Shown in pieces: positions 35,215 to 42,370 of a DNA stretch of 45,657 bases. Position numbers and translations under genes: made by a program. This DNA comes from Bacteroides caecigallinarum (GTDB taxonomy: Bacteria > Bacteroidota > Bacteroidia > Bacteroidales > Bacteroidaceae): positions 1-45,657 of the forward strand of contig NZ_JACJLE010000035.1 of assembly GCF_016901995.1 (NCBI RefSeq), in the 5' to 3' direction. How positions within the stretch are numbered: position 1 is the first letter of the stretch; each line of letters begins with the position of its first letter. The notes under the pieces are model-generated. The model did no database searches. It had not been told where the DNA came from and worked only from the letters and a program-made list of their open reading frames with translations.

Positions 35215-35272
35215 ATAATCATGTTTGTATGTATTCCTAAAATAATTCCTAAAAACTCTTATCACTCTAAAC

Positions 35273-35294
35273 AAAAAGGCGTTGCCACTTTTTT
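35273..35294 (+). terminator. Terminator-like hairpin before the recombinase gene
   Basis: AAAAAGGC and GCCACTTTTTT pair around a GTT loop and end in a T run. It would end the oxyR transcript, 150 bases after its stop. Short GC stem, so confidence is modest. Confidence 0.45.
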
Positions 35295-35353
35295 ATGTTT
35301 ATAAACTTATAGAATAATGATAAGTAAAAAGACTTAGGCTAACTATTTTATGG

Positions 35354-35361
35354 TATATTTG
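35354..35361 (+). promoter_or_regulatory. -7 element (TATATTTG) for the recombinase gene
   Basis: TATATTTG matches the -7 consensus, 48 bases before the ATG at 35409. No TTTG at the -33 position. Confidence 0.45.
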
Positions 35362-35408
35362 AAATAAATTGATTGTTTTAATTCTATTTAAAAAACAAAT
35401 TCTTAATT

Positions 35409-36617
35409 ATGGCAACGATAAAAGTGAAATTTCGTCCTTCATCTGCTCGTAATGACGAAGGGACAATATTCTATCGTGTAATACATGATAGAGTAGTTAG
35501 ACAAGTTACTACAGGCTACAGGTTATCAAAGGCAGAGTGGAATATATTGGAAAAAGATATATCACTTTCGGAAAATGAAGAAAAATGCAGTAGCAATCTT
35601 TTTTCATTGAAAAAGCATATAAATGATGATTTGGCAAAATTCAAGAGTATAATATCTGTGTTGGAATCGTCCGGACAGAACTATACGGCAGATGATATAA
35701 TATCGTCATACACAAGGAAAGAAAACAACGGCAATTTTATATCCTTTATCCATGATACCATACAGCAACTGAAGTTGGTTGGTCGTTTGCGTACTGCAGA
35801 AACATATTCTACAGCTTTAAACAGCTTTTCCAGATTTTGCAGTTTGCGTGGTGATGTTGATTTTAATGATATAGATGCGACTCTCATGATGGAATATGAG
35901 GATTATTTAAAATCCAACGGACTTATTCCTAATACAATATCATTCTACATGCGTAATTTGCGTGCGGTTTACAATCGTGCTGTAGAGAAAGGTATTACAG
36001 TACAGCGCAATCCATTCAGATACGTCTATACCGGTGTTGATAAAACAGTAAAGCGTGCTTTGTCTGTAAGTATGATCAGAAAAATCCGTGATTTGGATTT
36101 ACGGAAGTCTCCTTCAATGGATTATGCCCGCGATATATTTATGTTCAGTTTCTATACCCGTGGAATGTCATTTGTTGATATGGCTTATTTAAAAAAGAAA
36201 GATCTTCAGCATGGAGTCTTGTCATATCGGCGTCAGAAAACCAATCAGCAGTTGTTTATCAAATGGGAAAAACCAATGCAGCAAATTATTGATAAATATG
36301 ATACTTCCCAGACACCTTATTTGCTCCCAATAATAAAAGATGTCAATTCTGATGCCCGTCGTCAGTATCATAATGCTTCGCATCTGGTAAATGCAAAACT
36401 AAAGAAGATAGGTGTTGCCCTTGGATTGCCAGTAGTTCTTACATCTTATGTTGCCCGTCATACCTGGGCTAGTGTGGCTCATAGTAAAAACATTTCATTA
36501 TCAGTTATCAGTGAGGCAATGGGTCACGATTCAGAAAACACAACACGAATATATTTGGCATCTTTGGATATGTCTGTTATTGACAAAGCAAATGAAATAA
36601 TATTAAAATCATTGTAA
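35409..36617 (+). CDS. Tyrosine-type site-specific recombinase
   Basis: A 402-residue recombinase. The N-terminal arm-binding domain (about 1-90) and SAM-like core-binding domain (about 105-205) precede the catalytic domain. R251 is in FYTRGMSFVD, K277 in RRQKTNQQ, R350 in SYVARHTW, H373 in AMGHDSENT and the nucleophile Y382 in RIYLASLD. The first residue of the usual HxxR motif is Tyr here, as in other Bacteroidales recombinases. A recombination-site-like inverted repeat lies 83 bases after its stop, and its partner lies upstream of upxY. Capsule loci of this order often carry such a gene next to an invertible promoter. Confidence 0.93.
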   Translation: MATIKVKFRPSSARNDEGTIFYRVIHDRVVRQVTTGYRLSKAEWNILEKDISLSENEEKCSSNLFSLKKHINDDLAKFKSIISVLESSGQNYTADDIISSYTRKENNGNFISFIHDTIQQLKLVGRLRTAETYSTALNSFSRFCSLRGDVDFNDIDATLMMEYEDYLKSNGLIPNTISFYMRNLRAVYNRAVEKGITVQRNPFRYVYTGVDKTVKRALSVSMIRKIRDLDLRKSPSMDYARDIFMFSFYTRGMSFVDMAYLKKKDLQHGVLSYRRQKTNQQLFIKWEKPMQQIIDKYDTSQTPYLLPIIKDVNSDARRQYHNASHLVNAKLKKIGVALGLPVVLTSYVARHTWASVAHSKNISLSVISEAMGHDSENTTRIYLASLDMSVIDKANEIILKSL

Positions 36618-36692
36618 ATATAAACTAGACTAAGTATAGCTATTTATTTGTGAAAATATGATGCTTTTGCAGCTGTTTTTTGTTCATATTAT

Positions 36693-36721
36693 AAATACTT
36701 CTCTTTATAAGAGAAGTATTT
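36693..36721. repeat. Left recombination-site candidate (16-bp inverted repeat copy 1), also a hairpin
   Basis: AAATACTTCTC-TTTATAA-GAGAAGTATTT has 11-base palindromic arms around a 7-base asymmetric centre. TCTCTTTATAAGAGAA (36700-36715) recurs exactly, in inverted orientation, at 39803-39818. Tyrosine recombinase core sites have this design: inverted arms with an asymmetric spacer. Because T's follow on the plus strand it may double as the recombinase gene's terminator. Confidence 0.65.
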
Positions 36722-36731
36722 TTTTATATTG

Positions 36732-36760
36732 CAAAGGTAAGTATATTATTCAAATTTCAA
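36732..36760 (-). promoter_or_regulatory. Reverse-oriented promoter between the inverted repeats
   Basis: On the minus strand TTG (36760-36758) and TACCTTTG (36739-36732) are separated by 18 bases. The -7 element is a perfect TAnnTTTG. The promoter points left, away from upxY and antisense to the recombinase 3' end. It lies inside the segment bounded by the inverted repeats at 36700 and 39803. After inversion it would sit at about 39758-39786, reading toward upxY. Confidence 0.6.
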
Positions 36761-36771
36761 GTATTTTTTCT

Positions 36772-36778
36772 ATTAAAA
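36772..36778. repeat. Target-site duplication, left copy (ATTAAAA)
   Basis: ATTAAAA occurs immediately before the IS21 left end (TGCTGAAAACGG) and again immediately after the right end at 39601-39607. A 4-8-bp duplication is normal for IS21 elements. Confidence 0.7.
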
Positions 36779-36783
36779 TGCTG

Positions 36784-36827
36784 AAAACGGTTGATATCCG
36801 TTCACCCAAAACGGTGATATCCGTTCA
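36784..36827. repeat. IS21 left-end transposase-binding sites (two copies)
   Basis: AAAACGGTTGATATCCGTTC (36784-) and AAAACGGTGATATCCGTTCA (36808-36827) are inverted versions of the right-end repeat TGAACGGATATGCTCCGTTT. The outer copy abuts the element end. Confidence 0.75.
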
Positions 36828-36860
36828 CTTTTCATACTCTTTACCTATGGCGATGCAAAT

Positions 36861-37616
36861 TTATTGATTTTCGTCTGTAACGTTGCAGTTTTGATGTCTT
36901 TTTTGACGTAAACTGCTGCCTTGTAGCTCGAAGCGCACACTTGTGTGTACCAGCCTGTCTAATATTGCATCAGCTGCAGTCGTGTTGCCTTTCATCACAT
37001 CGTACCAGTTAGCAACCGGCAGTTGTGATATGATGATCGTAGCTTTTTGTCCATGGCGGTCTTCTATAATCTCCATAAAGTCAAGCAACTGTTGTCCGTC
37101 AAGAACTTTCATTCCGAAGTCGTCCAGTATAAGCAGGTCAGTCTGTGCCAGCTTGGCGAAGAAACGATGCAGAGTACTGGATATGCGGGCAAGGCTTATT
37201 TCCTCGAAGAGCCTGTACAGGTTATAATAAGCAACTTTATATCCGTTCATGCAGGCCTGATGACCAAACGCTGTACCCAACCAGCTTTTACCTGTACCGG
37301 AAGCTCCCGTAATAAGTATGGACACCCCGTTTTTCACATAGTCACAAGTGGCAAGATTAAGCACTTTCTGCTTGTCTACGCCACGCTTGCTGTCATAGAT
37401 AACTTCACTTATGGAAGCGTGATAACGGAAGTGTGCTTTTTTTATCAGACGGGCATTCCGGCTTTGATTCCGGTTATCCAGTTCGGCCTGTATAAGCAGT
37501 TGCAGGCCGTCCTTCAAGGAGAGCGACTCTGCCTGTCGCGTCTCCTGCATCGTAGCCCAGTAATGTGCCATTCCGGGCATCTTAAGGTTTCTTAGAGCAT
37601 TGATAATTTCATCCAT
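36861..37616 (-). CDS. istB: IS21-like element helper ATPase IstB
   Basis: A 251-residue DnaA-like AAA+ ATPase that recruits and stimulates the IstA transposase. Walker A is ITGASGTGKSWLG (about 100-112) and Walker B is TDLLILDDFGM (about 160). The C-terminal sensor region ILDRLVHTSVRFELQGSSLR is typical. The N-terminus (NALRNLKMPGMAHYWATM) fits the family's start. It lies 29 bases downstream of istA. Confidence 0.96.
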   Translation of the reverse strand: MDEIINALRNLKMPGMAHYWATMQETRQAESLSLKDGLQLLIQAELDNRNQSRNARLIKKAHFRYHASISEVIYDSKRGVDKQKVLNLATCDYVKNGVSILITGASGTGKSWLGTAFGHQACMNGYKVAYYNLYRLFEEISLARISSTLHRFFAKLAQTDLLILDDFGMKVLDGQQLLDFMEIIEDRHGQKATIIISQLPVANWYDVMKGNTTAADAILDRLVHTSVRFELQGSSLRQKRHQNCNVTDENQ

Positions 37617-37645
37617 CGTTATTGGTTTTGAGTGTTAGAAGTCTG

Positions 37646-39208
37646 TCATTTGAACTGTGATTTCCCACGGATATTACAGTGTTGCGGAGGAGCAAAGGAA
37701 GATGTAGGCTGCCCCACACCGGCACACTTGCTTTCCACCAGTGAGCGTATAAAGCGGTAACTGCATCTGTCTACGTTCAGGGCTGTCTCGCAGGCTTTCT
37801 GGAAAACGGCCGGATCACTGCTCCTTTGCAGGTTTAGAAGCCCCTCGCAGGTCTTGTAATGAGTCTCCGGAGGCATTGTGGAAGAATAAAATATGCGGCG
37901 GATTACATCTCCAAGTATGCCGGATGCACGCTCGGCACGCTCTATGTATGATTTTGCACTCATTCCTCTGTATTCCCGGGAGTTGCTTGCAAGATGCTCC
38001 TTTACAATAGTATACTTTCCCCTGTTGTAATCACGTATGTGAGTGGCTACAAGTTCACCGTCCACATATACTTTTACCAGTGTGTGTGTATATGCAACAT
38101 GTGCAGTTTTGGATATATACTGATACGGCACTGTATAATAGTGCTGGTCACGTCCGAGATAGATACAGCAGTTGGTTGACACCTTCAAATCGGTATATGA
38201 CACAATCTCAAAATCCCTGTCAGGCAGCGGCATAAGATTTGGCCTGTCTACGGCAAGGAACCGTTCCTCACGCGTGTAAGGATGCTTCTGCATGCGTTTC
38301 TGGTTGTGCGCTTTCATTTTGAGCGAGGCTGCCCGGTTAAGCTCTTCCAGTGAATGGAAGGTTTCATTGCGGAGTTCGGCAAACACACGCATATAGACAA
38401 GCCTCACGGTCCCTTCCACGTTGCTTTTATCTTTTGGGTGTGCGGGACGTGCCGGTATGATGACCGTGCCATAATGATTGGCCATATCCTCCATTACACG
38501 GTTAAGCGAAGGCTCATATCTGTCTGTCTTGACAACGGCAGCTTTAAGGTTGTCAGGGACAAGCATCTTTGGTACGCCGCCAAGATGTTTCAGGCACTGT
38601 GTTATGGCATATACAAAGTCTTCCGTGCGTTGTGAACGTACGAAGAGGATATAACCGTAGTCGCTTGCAGGCAGAGTGGCTACGAAAGCCTGGCACTGGA
38701 CGACCTCACCGGTTTCCATATCAACGTATCCCATGGTATCACCGGCAAAATCGAGGAAAAGCTTTTCACCGCCAGTACGCATGTCAGCAAGTATGGTAGA
38801 TGGCGATTCCTTTCCAGCCTCTGTGTTCTGATTGTAATGAAAACGGAACTGTGTCAGGCTGTAGTGGTCATCCGGATGCTCATTACGGTATTCCTCCCAA
38901 AGCAGCTTCAGCGTGACATGCTTGCGCTTCATCTCCTCCTGAAGATATGGAAGAAGGGCTTTGAATGTTTCAAAACGCTTGTCGCTATATGCAGGATTGC
39001 CGCCCTTGAGACGGTGCTCAAGAATGGGATCATCCAACCTGATAAGTTCATCAAGGCTCAGGCTGTCAGCGTTGACCTTGTTCATGTAGTTGTTCACTGT
39101 CTCCTTGTTCATGCCGATTATATCGGCAGCCTTGCGGTTGGAGATTCCGCTCTTCTTTAGTAGAAGAAGTTGTTTGATCTGGCTCATATTCTTACTTTTT
39201 CCTGCCAT
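37646..39208 (-). CDS. istA: IS21-family transposase IstA
   Basis: A 520-residue DDE transposase. An N-terminal helix-turn-helix (LLKKSGISNRKAADIIGMNKETVNNYMN) precedes the rve integrase core. The likely catalytic acidic residues are in LFLDFAGDTM (about residue 150), LVPDNLKAAVVK (about 218) and KSNVEGTVRL (about 254). The C-terminal half contains the DNA-binding beta domain. Full length and no frame break, so the element may still be active. Confidence 0.96.
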   Translation of the reverse strand: MAGKSKNMSQIKQLLLLKKSGISNRKAADIIGMNKETVNNYMNKVNADSLSLDELIRLDDPILEHRLKGGNPAYSDKRFETFKALLPYLQEEMKRKHVTLKLLWEEYRNEHPDDHYSLTQFRFHYNQNTEAGKESPSTILADMRTGGEKLFLDFAGDTMGYVDMETGEVVQCQAFVATLPASDYGYILFVRSQRTEDFVYAITQCLKHLGGVPKMLVPDNLKAAVVKTDRYEPSLNRVMEDMANHYGTVIIPARPAHPKDKSNVEGTVRLVYMRVFAELRNETFHSLEELNRAASLKMKAHNQKRMQKHPYTREERFLAVDRPNLMPLPDRDFEIVSYTDLKVSTNCCIYLGRDQHYYTVPYQYISKTAHVAYTHTLVKVYVDGELVATHIRDYNRGKYTIVKEHLASNSREYRGMSAKSYIERAERASGILGDVIRRIFYSSTMPPETHYKTCEGLLNLQRSSDPAVFQKACETALNVDRCSYRFIRSLVESKCAGVGQPTSSFAPPQHCNIRGKSQFK

Positions 39209-39264
39209 AGTCGTATTGTATGAAGATTATATTCTGCATACAAGATACGGGAAAGAGTGGAAAG

Positions 39265-39595
39265 TGAACGGACATGCCCCGTTTTTTATGCAGGCATCGT
39301 CGTTTCTATGAGAAAGTGAACGGATATGCTCCGTTTTCCGAATGTAAACAACTGATTATTGTATTATTACATTCCCATCACTGAACGGATATACTCCGAT
39401 TTTTGTATAGTAAAACGGATATTTTATCGTAATCACAAACCACTGAACGGATATGCTCCGTTTTTTGAGCGACTTTGGGCATTTTTTAGCAAAAATGAAC
39501 GGATATGCTCCGTTTTTTATGCCCTTTTCAAGCCCATTTTAGCAATAATTGTGGGTGGATTATGCCGTTCTAAGTGGGTGGGTATGCTCCGTTTT
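39265..39595. repeat. IS21 right-end transposase-binding repeats (about six copies)
   Basis: Copies of a 21-bp motif, consensus TGAACGGATATGCTCCGTTT with one more T, start at 39265 (GACATGCCCC variant), 39317, 39382 (ATACTCCGA variant), 39444, 39496 and 39575 (TGGGTGGGT variant). Spacing is 52-79 bases. The last copy touches the element end. IS21 elements have multiple such end repeats; six on one side and two on the other is markedly asymmetric. Confidence 0.85.
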
Positions 39596-39600
39596 CGCCA

Positions 39601-39607
39601 ATTAAAA
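39601..39607. repeat. Target-site duplication, right copy (ATTAAAA)
   Basis: Matches the ATTAAAA directly before the left end of the IS21 element at 36772-36778. Confidence 0.7.
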
Positions 39608-40067
39608 TTTGAATATTATCACAGTCTAGGTGAAATATCACATATTTCAGGTTTGCGTTTTTAGTTATGCGATTAAAGGAAAAAGATATGTATAACAATA
39701 AAAGCGTTTGAATGATTTTACTTATATGCAAAAAATGTTAAACATTTATTGTGTGAAATCAAAGCTTAATATGCTTTTATGTGGGGGTATGTAAGTGTAT
39801 ATTTCTCTTATAAAGAGATGGTTAGTAATGCTAGGAAGTGGAATGTGTATATTGTATTTAAAATGTTAAACTTATAATATTTTTATCATTTTACATAGGA
39901 TGTATGAATCAGATATTCTACTTCGTAATAACATAAAAATGGACAGAGTTTCGATGTCACTGTATAGTTCAGAATCTCTTTCTGTAGCTGGGAAATGGCG
40001 ATTATGTAACGAATCAGAATAACTGGTACGGAAGAGAGAAATTATACTTAAGTCTAAGAAAATAAAG
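39608..40067 (+). promoter_or_regulatory. upxY 5' leader and right part of the invertible segment
   Basis: These 460 bases have no credible gene and no forward-facing TAnnTTTG promoter. The right recombination-site candidate lies at 39803-39818. From there to the upxY ATG is about 250 bases of leader, the length over which UpxY-type antiterminators are known to act in capsule operons. A TATACTTAAGTCTA stretch at 40045 partly matches, inverted, a sequence at 36626 but with an indel. Confidence 0.5.
39803..39818. repeat. Right recombination-site candidate (inverted repeat copy 2)
   Basis: TTCTCTTATAAAGAGA is the exact reverse complement of 36700-36715, with arms CTCTT/AAGAG (the TTATAAA spacer being the inverse of TTTATAA). 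It lies 250 bases upstream of upxY, on the far side of the reverse promoter and IS21 element. The match extends to 19 of 20 bases on one side. Confidence 0.65.
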
Positions 40068-40637
40068 ATGTTACCTTGGTATTACATATATGTGAAAAGT
40101 AACATGCAGGAGCATGTTCTAGATATATTAAAACAAAGATTTAATGTTTTTGTTCATAAAATAACAAAATATAAACGTGTAAAGAAACATGTCGTAAAAG
40201 AAGATATTCCTACAATTTCAGGCCTTGTATTTGTACAAGGTAATATGGCTGAAATTCAATCAATTTTAAAAGAACGCTGTTTTGGGATTTATCTTGCAAA
40301 AGATAAGAGTACAGGTCGTCCTGCCGTTATACAGGATAAATATATGCAGACTTTTATCCGTTTGTCCCAAATATCTCCGTTCCGCATTAGATTTATGCCA
40401 CATCCATTGGAATATTATTCCGTAGGGCATCCATTGGTCAAGATAACTTCCGGTGTACTTGATGGACTTGAAGGTTATCAGATCCGTATTTCCCGTAACA
40501 AATGTCTTATAACTACAATGGGGGGACTTACTATAGCCATTGGTGGAGTCTATAAGGAAAATTTTGAAAATGTAGATGCAAATTCAGATATAACCGGATT
40601 GTTGAGTTCGGCAAACAATATAAAAAAAGAAACATAA
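40068..40637 (+). CDS. upxY: UpxY family capsule transcription antiterminator (NusG-like)
   Basis: A 189-residue NusG paralogue that lets RNA polymerase read through the long capsule operon. The NGN domain (1-~100) starts MLPWYYIYVKSNMQEHVLDIL and contains ISGLVFVQGNM. The KOW domain (about 119-165) has VGHPLVKITSGVLDGLEGYQ. UpxY proteins are encoded first in Bacteroides capsule loci and act on their own operon leader. ATG at 40068 is supported by an AAAGA-rich stretch just upstream. Confidence 0.92.
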   Translation: MLPWYYIYVKSNMQEHVLDILKQRFNVFVHKITKYKRVKKHVVKEDIPTISGLVFVQGNMAEIQSILKERCFGIYLAKDKSTGRPAVIQDKYMQTFIRLSQISPFRIRFMPHPLEYYSVGHPLVKITSGVLDGLEGYQIRISRNKCLITTMGGLTIAIGGVYKENFENVDANSDITGLLSSANNIKKET

Positions 40638-40647
40638 CATCACAAAT

Positions 40648-41085
40648 ATGATAATCGCAGTTGATTTTGACGGGACAATTGTAGAACATAAATATCCTGA
40701 AATAGGAAAAGAAATACCTTTTGCGATAACTACCTTGAAACGTCTTCAGGCAGAACATCATATATTGATACTTTGGACAGTTCGTGAAGGAAAGTTGCTT
40801 GAAGATGCTGTAGAATATTGTCGTAGCCGTGGCCTTGAATTCTATGCTGTCAATGCCAACCATCCGGATGAGCAACCTAATGAAAATCTTTCATGTCCGT
40901 GTCGTAAGTTGCGCGCCGATTTTTTTATTGACGACCGTAATGTGGGTTATCTTCCCGATTGGGGAGCTATTTATGAGATGATTACTAATAAGTTAAGCAG
41001 CCGCCGATATTATAGGGAAAGGTATCAGGAATATATGGAGGAAAAAACTTCTTTCTGGAAGAGGGTGTTTGGATGGAAAAAGTGA
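40648..41085 (+). CDS. BT0820-type HAD-superfamily phosphatase
   Basis: A 145-residue HAD hydrolase. Motif I is AVDFDGTIVEH (nucleophile D6), motif II the Thr of ILWTVREG, and the acidic pair of motif IV is FFIDDRNVG. No cap domain is present. The related BT0820 family is common near capsule loci; the substrate is unknown. It starts 10 bases after upxY, at the place where many capsule operons have upxZ. Confidence 0.85.
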   Translation: MIIAVDFDGTIVEHKYPEIGKEIPFAITTLKRLQAEHHILILWTVREGKLLEDAVEYCRSRGLEFYAVNANHPDEQPNENLSCPCRKLRADFFIDDRNVGYLPDWGAIYEMITNKLSSRRYYRERYQEYMEEKTSFWKRVFGWKK

Positions 41086-41124
41086 TTGTGATAATCTGAC
41101 TATAGGTGAAATAATTCACTTATG

Positions 41125-41247
41125 AGCAGATTTATCTGAAAAATACTCTAAAGATATAGTCTTATATATATTGGTGTAAAATAACTCCAGGTATACTTGA
41201 AGAATTAGAAGTTTATCATACGTATACCTTAAGATAAATATCTTAAG
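41125..41247 (+). pseudogene. Decayed upxY C-terminal fragment
   Basis: In the gap between the HAD gene and the next gene, one frame reads KITPGILEELEVYHTYTLR then a stop. This matches UpxY KITSGVLDGLEGYQIR (8 of the first 14 residues identical). The DNA also aligns with upxY bases 40436-40490 at roughly 70-75% identity, including ATTGGT, TATACTTGA and AGTTTATCA. Upstream, AGATTTATCTG resembles AGATTTATGCC of upxY at a similar distance. It looks like the end of a second, divergent upxY. Confidence 0.55.
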
Positions 41248-42369
41248 ATGAATGTAGCAAGAATAAATAAGAAAGAATGTTCAGGATGTAATGCTTGTGC
41301 TGAGATATGTCCAAAAGGTTGTATAAAGATGGAGCCTGATTTAAAAGGCTTTTTATATCCCAGAATAAGTGTTGATATATGTATTAATTGTGGATTGTGT
41401 AAAAAAGTTTGTCCGTTACAGAACGATAATATAAAAAACAATGAACCTGTTACGGCTTATGCTGCCTGGTGTAGGGAAACAGAAGTATATAAAACAAGCT
41501 CATCGGGAGGAGCCGCTTATATTTTTTCTACCTATATATTAAATCATAATGGAGTCGTTTATGGATGTACAGCGGAAGGTACACAAGTAAAACATATTCG
41601 TATAGATCGTCTCTCAGAACTTGGAAGATTAAAGGGGTCAAAATATGTGCAAAGTAATGTTTGTGGATTTTATGGACAAGTAAAAGATGACCTAAAAAAA
41701 GGAACACCAGTGCTATTTATAGGAACTCCTTGTCAGATAGCCGGTTTAAAAAACTTTATCGGAAGTATTCCTGAACATCTCTACCTAATAGACTTGATTT
41801 GTCATGGAGTACCTTCTCAAAAAATGTTTGATGACCATATCCGTCATATATTTAAAGATAAAACGGTGAAATCTGTCAGTTTCAGAAATGGAGAAAAATT
41901 CCTTTTGAAATTACAGACTGATGATGGGGAATATGTAAAGCCATTTGTTAAAGACTTGTACTATCGTGGCTTTATTTATGGCATTACTTACCGTGAGAGT
42001 TGTTATAATTGTAGATTTGCTTCTATTCAAAGATGTAGCGATATGACAATTGGAGATTTTTGGGGGCTGAAGAGTAAAGATGATATGCTTGTGAAACCAC
42101 AAAATGGTATTTCGGTTTTATTGCCAAACACAAAAAAAGGATTAAAACTTTTAGGGTGTGTTGTTGATTATTTTTATATTTATGAGCGTAGTGTAAATGA
42201 GGCTGTTGAAGGAAATGCACAGCTTAGGCATCCTTATAAACGAAACCTTAGAAGTCGTTTGTTCAGCTTCCTCTATCCTTGTTTTTTCTCTTTTGATTTG
42301 TCGTTTTTTTTTTCAGTTATTGATCAAAAAGCTATGGCTTTAGTTAAGCGTTGCTTGAGAATCTTATAA
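41248..42369 (+). CDS. Coenzyme F420 hydrogenase/dehydrogenase beta-subunit-like protein (capsule type)
   Basis: A 373-residue iron-sulfur/flavin protein. Residues ~8-60 hold two 4Fe-4S ferredoxin motifs (CSGCNACAEICPKGC and CINCGLCKKVCPLQ). FrhB N and C domains follow (TSSSGGAAYIFS, GTPCQIAGLKNFIG, HGVPSQKMF, CSDMTIGDFWG). Such proteins recur in Bacteroides capsule loci beside polysaccharide pyruvyl transferases, probably as a sugar-modifying reductase; the exact reaction is not known. It is the first committed capsule gene here and ends 1 base before the flippase gene. Confidence 0.88.
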   Translation: MNVARINKKECSGCNACAEICPKGCIKMEPDLKGFLYPRISVDICINCGLCKKVCPLQNDNIKNNEPVTAYAAWCRETEVYKTSSSGGAAYIFSTYILNHNGVVYGCTAEGTQVKHIRIDRLSELGRLKGSKYVQSNVCGFYGQVKDDLKKGTPVLFIGTPCQIAGLKNFIGSIPEHLYLIDLICHGVPSQKMFDDHIRHIFKDKTVKSVSFRNGEKFLLKLQTDDGEYVKPFVKDLYYRGFIYGITYRESCYNCRFASIQRCSDMTIGDFWGLKSKDDMLVKPQNGISVLLPNTKKGLKLLGCVVDYFYIYERSVNEAVEGNAQLRHPYKRNLRSRLFSFLYPCFFSFDLSFFFSVIDQKAMALVKRCLRIL

Positions 42370-42370
42370 T

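Larger units (their letters stand above)
36779..39600 (-). mobile_element. IS21-family insertion sequence, apparently intact
   Basis: A 2,822-bp element carrying istA and istB on the minus strand. Ends begin with TG and finish with CA: left TGCTGAAAACGG, right end reverse complement TGGCGAAAACGG. It is flanked by the 7-bp duplication ATTAAAA. Each end has transposase-binding repeats, two on the left and about six on the right. The element sits between the recombinase gene and upxY, inside the segment bounded by the recombination-site candidates. Confidence 0.85.

Noticed and set aside
36658..36867. 69-codon plus-strand frame after the recombinase
   Set aside because: It crosses the left recombination-site hairpin and the IS21 left end, so it is a chance frame created by the insertion.
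39265..39595. Spaced 21-bp repeats as a CRISPR or iteron array
   Set aside because: They are the end repeats of the IS21 element: matching inverted copies occur at its other end and the outermost copies touch the element boundaries.
39090..39664. Plus-strand open frames over the IS21 right end
   Set aside because: They run through transposase-binding repeats and antisense to istA; no protein family is visible.
36625..40058. TAGACTAAGTATA (36626) and TATACTTAAGTCTA (40045) as the flanking inverted repeats of the promoter segment
   Set aside because: They differ by an indel, and the right one lies only 10 bases before the upxY start. The exact 16-bp pair at 36700/39803 is better.
41228..41247. 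Perfect CTTAAGATA/TATCTTAAG inverted repeat next to the start codon at 41248 as a translational switch
   Set aside because: It falls inside the decayed upxY fragment and is A/T rich, so chance is the simpler explanation.
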